The translations under genes and the position numbers were made by a program. DNA of 64,000 bases from G963692885 sp964657395 (GTDB taxonomy: Bacteria > Acidobacteriota > Terriglobia > Terriglobales > Acidobacteriaceae): contig CAZZUX010000005.1 in NCBI GenBank assembly GCA_964657395.1, positions 19,218 through 83,217 of the forward strand, read 5' to 3'. The notes beneath the pieces were generated by a model. It saw only the letters and a program-made list of their open reading frames with translations. It was not told the DNA's origin and searched no databases. Positions 60,081 to 64,000 of this stretch are shown here, one piece after another; position 1 is the stretch's first letter; the number at the start of each line of letters is the position of its first letter.

Positions 60081-61481
60081 ATGGAATACAAAAATAAGAA
60101 GGTGTTGGTCGTGGGCCTGGGCAAGTCCGGGCGCTCGGCCGCGCTGTTTCTGCGGCGCAAGGGCGCACAGGTTACGGTGTCTGACATGCGGAGCGCCCAG
60201 GCACTTGCCAATGAACTTCCCGCCCTGCTGGAAGAGGGCATCGCTGTCGAAACCGGCGGTCACGGCCTGCTCACTTTTCGTCGCCAGGATCTTATCGTTG
60301 TCAGCCCGGGCGTACCGCTGACAACGCCCGAGTTGCAGCAGGTTCGCAAACTGGGTCTTCCAATCACTGGCGAAGTAGAACTGGCGTCGCAATTCCTGAA
60401 GACGAAGATCCTCGCCATCACCGGCTCTAATGGTAAGACCACAACCACCACGCTGTGCGGAGAAATCCTCAAGGCTTCCCGTCTGGTCACCCAGGTCGGC
60501 GGCAACATCGGCATACCTGTTATCGAACTCGTGGACACGGCGGAAAATCAATCCGCCGATGCTTCGACCGCCTGGTCAGTCCTCGAAATCTCCAGCTTCC
60601 AGCTCGAAACGACGCAGCACTTCCGGCCCACTATCGCTGTCATCCTCAACATCACGCCTGACCATCTTGACCGGCACGGCACCTTCGAAGACTATGCTGC
60701 CGCGAAAGAAAAGATCTTCGCTTCGCAGACGCGGGAAGACTTTCTGGTGCTTAACGGAGATGACCCGCGCGTACAGCTGGCAGCTGGGCGGGCTAAAGCC
60801 CGGGTCTTGTGGTTCAGCCGCACCAAGCTGGTCCGACAGGGTGCTGCAGTCATGAATGGTGCCGTCGTGTTCAGAGACAACGAGCAGTCGGGCTTCGAAC
60901 CCATCATGCCTGTCAGTGCGATCCCTTTGAAGGGTGAACATAACCTTGAGAATGTACTGGCTGCTGTCTGCGCGGCACGTCTTGTCGGAGTAGAGTCCAA
61001 GGTCATTGCCGACGCCATTCACGCCTTTCAGGCGGTGGAGCACCGGCTCGAATTTGTCGCCGACATCGCTGGCGTGCACTACTACAACGACTCTAAGGCG
61101 ACCAATGTGGACGCGACCATGAAGGCGCTGGCCTCGTTTCCCGGCGGCATCCACCTCATCCTTGGCGGCAAGGACAAGAATTCCGACTACACGCGGTTGC
61201 GTCCGCTCCTGCAGCAACGCGTGAAGCGCGTATACACCATTGGTGCGGCAGCAGAGAAGATCGAGCGCGAGATCGCCGGGGCGACCCACATCGTTTCTTC
61301 GAACACGCTCAACGCAGCTATCGAAAGTGCGGCAGCCGCTGCGTCTCCAGGTGACATCGTTCTGCTCGCGCCGGCCTGCTCCAGCTTCGACCAGTTCGAC
61401 AGCTACGAGCATCGCGGTCGCGCCTTCAAGGAGCAGGTTTTTGCAAGACAATTTGCCGCAGCGGCAGCGGAAGGGAATTAA
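60081..61481 (+). CDS. murD: UDP-MurNAc-L-Ala:D-Glu ligase
   Basis: A 466-residue cytoplasmic ligase. 'KVLVVGLGKSGRSAALFLRRKGA' (Rossmann), 'LAITGSNGKTTTTTLCGEIL' (P-loop), 'VLEISSFQLETTQHFRPTIAVILNITPDHLDRHGT' and 'YYNDSKATNVDATMKALASFPGGIHLILGGKDKNSDY' are MurD's signatures. It adds D-Glu to UDP-MurNAc-L-Ala. The start ATG 60081 has a weak ribosome-binding site. ftsW begins six bases after its stop. Confidence 0.97.
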   Translation: MEYKNKKVLVVGLGKSGRSAALFLRRKGAQVTVSDMRSAQALANELPALLEEGIAVETGGHGLLTFRRQDLIVVSPGVPLTTPELQQVRKLGLPITGEVELASQFLKTKILAITGSNGKTTTTTLCGEILKASRLVTQVGGNIGIPVIELVDTAENQSADASTAWSVLEISSFQLETTQHFRPTIAVILNITPDHLDRHGTFEDYAAAKEKIFASQTREDFLVLNGDDPRVQLAAGRAKARVLWFSRTKLVRQGAAVMNGAVVFRDNEQSGFEPIMPVSAIPLKGEHNLENVLAAVCAARLVGVESKVIADAIHAFQAVEHRLEFVADIAGVHYYNDSKATNVDATMKALASFPGGIHLILGGKDKNSDYTRLRPLLQQRVKRVYTIGAAAEKIEREIAGATHIVSSNTLNAAIESAAAAASPGDIVLLAPACSSFDQFDSYEHRGRAFKEQVFARQFAAAAAEGN

Positions 61482-61486
61482 GCGAG

Positions 61487-62578
61487 ATGGCGAAGCGTGT
61501 CGGCGTCGATAAGTGGCTGTATTGCGTCGTCCTGCTGCTGGTCCTCATTGGGCTGGCCACGGTCTTTAGTGCTTCTGCAATCATGGCCAAGGCACGCTTC
61601 GGTTCACCCTATAACTTCGTCACCAGGCAGGCTGCGTGGGCGGTACTAGGACTTATTACCATGACTGTGCTGATGCGAGTGGACTATCGCAAGTTCAACC
61701 GGCCGAACGTCGTGTTTCCTGCGGTGGCGGTCACCATGGTCATGCTGATGGTCTCGTTCGCAATGCATGGCTCGCACAACACCCAGCGCTGGATCAAATT
61801 CGGCGGTCTGTCCTTCCAGCCGTCTGAACTCGCGAAGCCCACCATCGTGCTGTTCCTCGCCTGGTTTCTACAGAACCGTATGCAGTACATCGAAGATGTC
61901 CGCAATACCTTGCTGCCTGCCGCGCTGCCCAGCCTGCTTTTCATTGCGCTCATTCTGAAGGAACCGGACCTCGGTACCGCGCTGGTATGCGCTGCCGTGA
62001 CCTTCATGATGTTGTACCTGGCGGGAGCGCAGATGAAAGTCTTCGGCTACGCCAGTCTTGCGATTGCGCCGCTCCTTTACTACCTGCTTTTCCACGTCGC
62101 GTGGCGCCGCGAGCGCATGCTGGCTTTTCTCGATCCCTGGAAAGATCCCAAGAAAACCGGCTTCCACACCATTCAATCGCTCATCGCAGTCGGCACGGGC
62201 GGCTTCCACGGCCTGGGTTTCATGGAAGGGCGACAGAAACTTTTCTACCTGCCCGAGGCACACACTGACTTTATCTTCGCCAATATCGCCGAAGAGCTTG
62301 GCCTGATCGGAGGACTGATCATCATCGGCCTCTTCATCGCGCTCGGTTACCGGGGCATGCGAGCCGCCAGCCTGTCTCAGGATCCTTTCGCTAGATTCCT
62401 GGCTTTTGGAATTACAGCAACCGTCATCATCCAGGCCTTCTTCAACATCAGCGTCGTTCTTGCGCTGGTGCCAACGAAGGGCATCACGCTGCCGCTCATC
62501 TCGTATGGCGGCACCTCTGTCTTCTTTACACTGGCCAGCATCGGCGTTCTTTTAAATCTCACGCGAGAGATCGAGTGA
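61487..62578 (+). CDS. ftsW: Septal peptidoglycan polymerase FtsW
   Basis: A 363-residue SEDS protein with about ten helices. 'NTQRWIKFGGLSFQPSELAK' and 'LKEPDLGTALVCAAVTFMMLYLAG' are SEDS motifs; 'TKGITLPLISYGGTSVFFTLASIGVLLNLTRE' at the C-terminus is diagnostic. The catalytic Asp of SEDS is in 'EPDLGTA'. FtsW polymerises glycan from lipid II together with FtsI. The 3' end overlaps murG by four bases (GTGA). Confidence 0.97.
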   Translation: MAKRVGVDKWLYCVVLLLVLIGLATVFSASAIMAKARFGSPYNFVTRQAAWAVLGLITMTVLMRVDYRKFNRPNVVFPAVAVTMVMLMVSFAMHGSHNTQRWIKFGGLSFQPSELAKPTIVLFLAWFLQNRMQYIEDVRNTLLPAALPSLLFIALILKEPDLGTALVCAAVTFMMLYLAGAQMKVFGYASLAIAPLLYYLLFHVAWRRERMLAFLDPWKDPKKTGFHTIQSLIAVGTGGFHGLGFMEGRQKLFYLPEAHTDFIFANIAEELGLIGGLIIIGLFIALGYRGMRAASLSQDPFARFLAFGITATVIIQAFFNISVVLALVPTKGITLPLISYGGTSVFFTLASIGVLLNLTREIE

Positions 62579-63696
62579 GCGCGGCGCCTGATCCTGCGGA
62601 CGCGCACGGCTTGCGCATCCTTATCGCCGGCGGCGGCACCGGTGGTCACATCATCCCGGCACTTGCCATCGCCAATGAACTTCGCGACAAGTATGGAGCA
62701 GAAATCCGCTTTATCGGCACGCCACGCGGGTTGGAATCTCGTCTTGTTCCCCAGGCCGGCTACCCTCTGGATATGATCGATGTCGGCCAACTGAAGAATG
62801 TAAGCCTGCGTACCCGCCTCTCGACTACTACCGCGTTACCTCGTGCTATTCTGCACTGCCGTCGACTGCTTGGTGAGTGGAAGCCTGCGGTAGCCATCGG
62901 CGTCGGAGGCTACGCCTCAGGTCCGGCCATGATGGCTGCCATCATCAGCGGCATCCCCACCCTGGCTTTCGAACCGAACGCGGCGCCTGGCCTGGCGAAC
63001 CGCATCATCGGTAAACGAGTCAGTGCCGCAGCCGTCAATTTTCCACCTGCTGCTGCCTTCTTCCGTAATGCCCAGGTCACAGGCATCCCGGTACGCCCGG
63101 AGTTTTTTCTGCTTTCGCCGCGCCTGGCCGCCGCACCCCCTCACCTGCTCATCTTCGGCGGCAGCCAGGGCGCTCGCGCACTCAATGATGCCTTGCCGCC
63201 GATTGCTCTCAGGCTTCTGGAAGCGGTGCCGGCACTGACAATCCTGCACCAGGCAGGCGCCCGTCACGCAGATGCGGTTCAAGCTGCTTATACTGCCAGC
63301 GGCGCCGACCCGACTCGGTGGACGGTCAGTCCGTTCCTGGACGACATGGCCGCTCGTTTCGCGGCTGCCGATCTCATTCTCGCTCGTAGCGGTGCCAGCA
63401 CAGTCGCGGAACTAGCTGCCTCCGGCAAGCCATCGCTGCTCATCCCGTTTCCGGAAGCTGCTGACGACCACCAGACCAGGAACGCAGAAGTTCTAGCTGC
63501 GGCCCATGCCGCTCTCGTGCTGCCTCAAAATCGCCTCACCGCCGACATACTGCTCGGCGCCATTGTCGGCTTGTTCAGTGACCGGATCCATCTGGAAAGC
63601 ATGGGCAGTAACGCGCGTGCTCTCGCCCATCCTGATGCCGCATCGCGCATAGCCGGTATGGTCCTGGAGTTGGCAGAGCAAACTAAAACCGGCTGA
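62575..63696 (+). CDS. murG: Lipid II synthase MurG
   Basis: A 373-residue GT28 glycosyltransferase that adds GlcNAc to lipid I. 'ILIAGGGTGGHIIPALAIANEL', 'IRFIGTPRGLESRLVPQAGYPL', 'FEPNAAPGLANRIIGKRV', 'LLIFGGSQGARALNDALP', 'LILARSGASTVAELAASGKPSLLIPFPEAADDHQTRNAEVL' are the conserved segments. GTG 62575 overlaps the ftsW stop. It is the last gene of the cluster, followed by a hairpin terminator. Confidence 0.97.
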   Translation: MSAAPDPADAHGLRILIAGGGTGGHIIPALAIANELRDKYGAEIRFIGTPRGLESRLVPQAGYPLDMIDVGQLKNVSLRTRLSTTTALPRAILHCRRLLGEWKPAVAIGVGGYASGPAMMAAIISGIPTLAFEPNAAPGLANRIIGKRVSAAAVNFPPAAAFFRNAQVTGIPVRPEFFLLSPRLAAAPPHLLIFGGSQGARALNDALPPIALRLLEAVPALTILHQAGARHADAVQAAYTASGADPTRWTVSPFLDDMAARFAAADLILARSGASTVAELAASGKPSLLIPFPEAADDHQTRNAEVLAAAHAALVLPQNRLTADILLGAIVGLFSDRIHLESMGSNARALAHPDAASRIAGMVLELAEQTKTG

Positions 63697-63720
63697 CAGG
63701 GTTTGCCTGCCAGCCGGTTT
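63686..63720 (+). terminator. Terminator after murG
   Basis: AAACCGGCTG (63686-63695) and CAGCCGGTTT (63711-63720) form a perfect 10-bp stem with a 15-base loop, the left arm overlapping the murG stop. It ends the dcw transcript and could also serve the convergent glycine-rich gene. Confidence 0.8.
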
Positions 63721-63750
63721 ATGATTGCTTGATAAACAGGTCACCGCGGG

Positions 63751-64000
63751 TTAGCGATGGCCGCCGCCGCCGCCGTGGAATCCACCGCCTCCCCCACCAT
63801 GGAAGCCACCAACACTGCCGCCATGGAAGCCACTGCCGCCATGGAACCCGCCACCAACAGAGCCGCCACGGAATCCGCCTACACCACCGTGGTATCCGCC
63901 GCCGTAGCCGCCACGGAATCCGTAGCCTCCACGGTACCCGTACCCACCATATCCGCCACGGTACCCATATACCCCGCGATACCCGCCGTAGAAGCCTCTA
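63751..64000 (-). CDS. Glycine/tyrosine-rich protein, C-terminal part, cut by window end
   Basis: Reading the minus strand from the window end, an open frame of 82 residues ends at TAA 63751-63753. It is dominated by Gly with Tyr, Phe, His and Arg in repeats such as GGYGGYGYRGGY and GGFHGG, and has no start in view. Codon spacing and repeat periodicity argue for coding over simple-sequence DNA. Such tails occur in exported or surface proteins. Function unknown. It is convergent with murG. Confidence 0.6.
   Translation of the reverse strand, partial: RGFYGGYRGVYGYRGGYGGYGYRGGYGFRGGYGGGYHGGVGGFRGGSVGGGFHGGSGFHGGSVGGFHGGGGGGFHGGGGGHR

Overview
The window looks like a chromosomal segment from an acidobacterium, probably a soil member of the Terriglobia (Granulicella, Edaphobacter and Terriglobus relatives). 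This is an inference from a high-GC, Gram-negative gene set: outer-membrane beta-barrel protein, Tat and Sec signal peptides, a meso-diaminopimelate-type MurE, carboxypeptidase-regulatory-like and DUF3300 proteins, and PAS-rich kinases. No rRNA, tRNA, CRISPR array, insertion sequence or prophage was recognised.

Layout. 1-9.7 kb: the end of a BcsQ/ParA-like ATPase, a thioredoxin-fold protein, a porin-like protein, a very long PIG-L deacetylase, an amino-acid permease, a fumarylacetoacetase-family hydratase and a carboxypeptidase-regulatory-like protein. 9.7-14.4 kb (minus strand): a translation and RNA-maturation cluster, rpsP-khpA-rimM-trmD-rplS, then after a terminator rnhB and a second PIG-L (LmbE-type) deacetylase. 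rnhB carries a 100-N assembly gap flanked by an exact 55-bp duplication; collapsing it restores an intact gene. 14.6-25 kb: a Tat-exported Gfo/Idh/MocA oxidoreductase, two putative esterases, a decayed Uma2 gene, a secreted acetamidase-like protein, an ATP-grasp plus GCS2 ligase pair, an MFS exporter and a secreted lectin-like protein. 25.8-36 kb: an EF-P with an unusual loop tip, a five-PAS histidine kinase, an M29 aminopeptidase, an aldo/keto reductase, a two-gene membrane pair, a small secreted peptide divergent from an ATP-grasp-like protein, then a PilZ protein next to a response regulator whose receiver has lost its phospho-acceptor Asp. 36-50.7 kb: a MarR regulator with a YceI protein and palindromic operators, a DUF3300 protein, a GAF/PAS kinase, an orphan NMT1/THI5-like binding protein divergent from dxs, a Tat aldo/keto reductase, a GT39-like glycosyltransferase, an SRPBCC protein, a fasciclin protein and a DUF2127 protein.

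50.8-63.7 kb (plus strand): the division and cell-wall cluster mraZ-rsmH-ftsL-ftsI-murE-murF-mraY-murD-ftsW-murG. It is preceded by a sigma70-like promoter overlapped by a GTGG repeat array that fits autoregulation by MraZ. The genes are tightly packed (4-bp overlaps at murE/murF and ftsW/murG) and supply successive steps from UDP-MurNAc-tripeptide to lipid II, plus the septal polymerase and transpeptidase. The cluster stops at a terminator after murG, without murC, ddl, ftsQ, ftsA or ftsZ, and faces a convergent glycine-rich protein gene cut by the window end.

The signals most worth following are the EF-P with Arg-Gly-Gly in place of the modified Lys loop, the ATP-grasp/GCS2 ligase pair, the pseudo-receiver regulator, the divergent DXS sequence, and several long inverted repeats in intergenic regions. 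All family assignments come from reading motifs by eye; no database search was possible.
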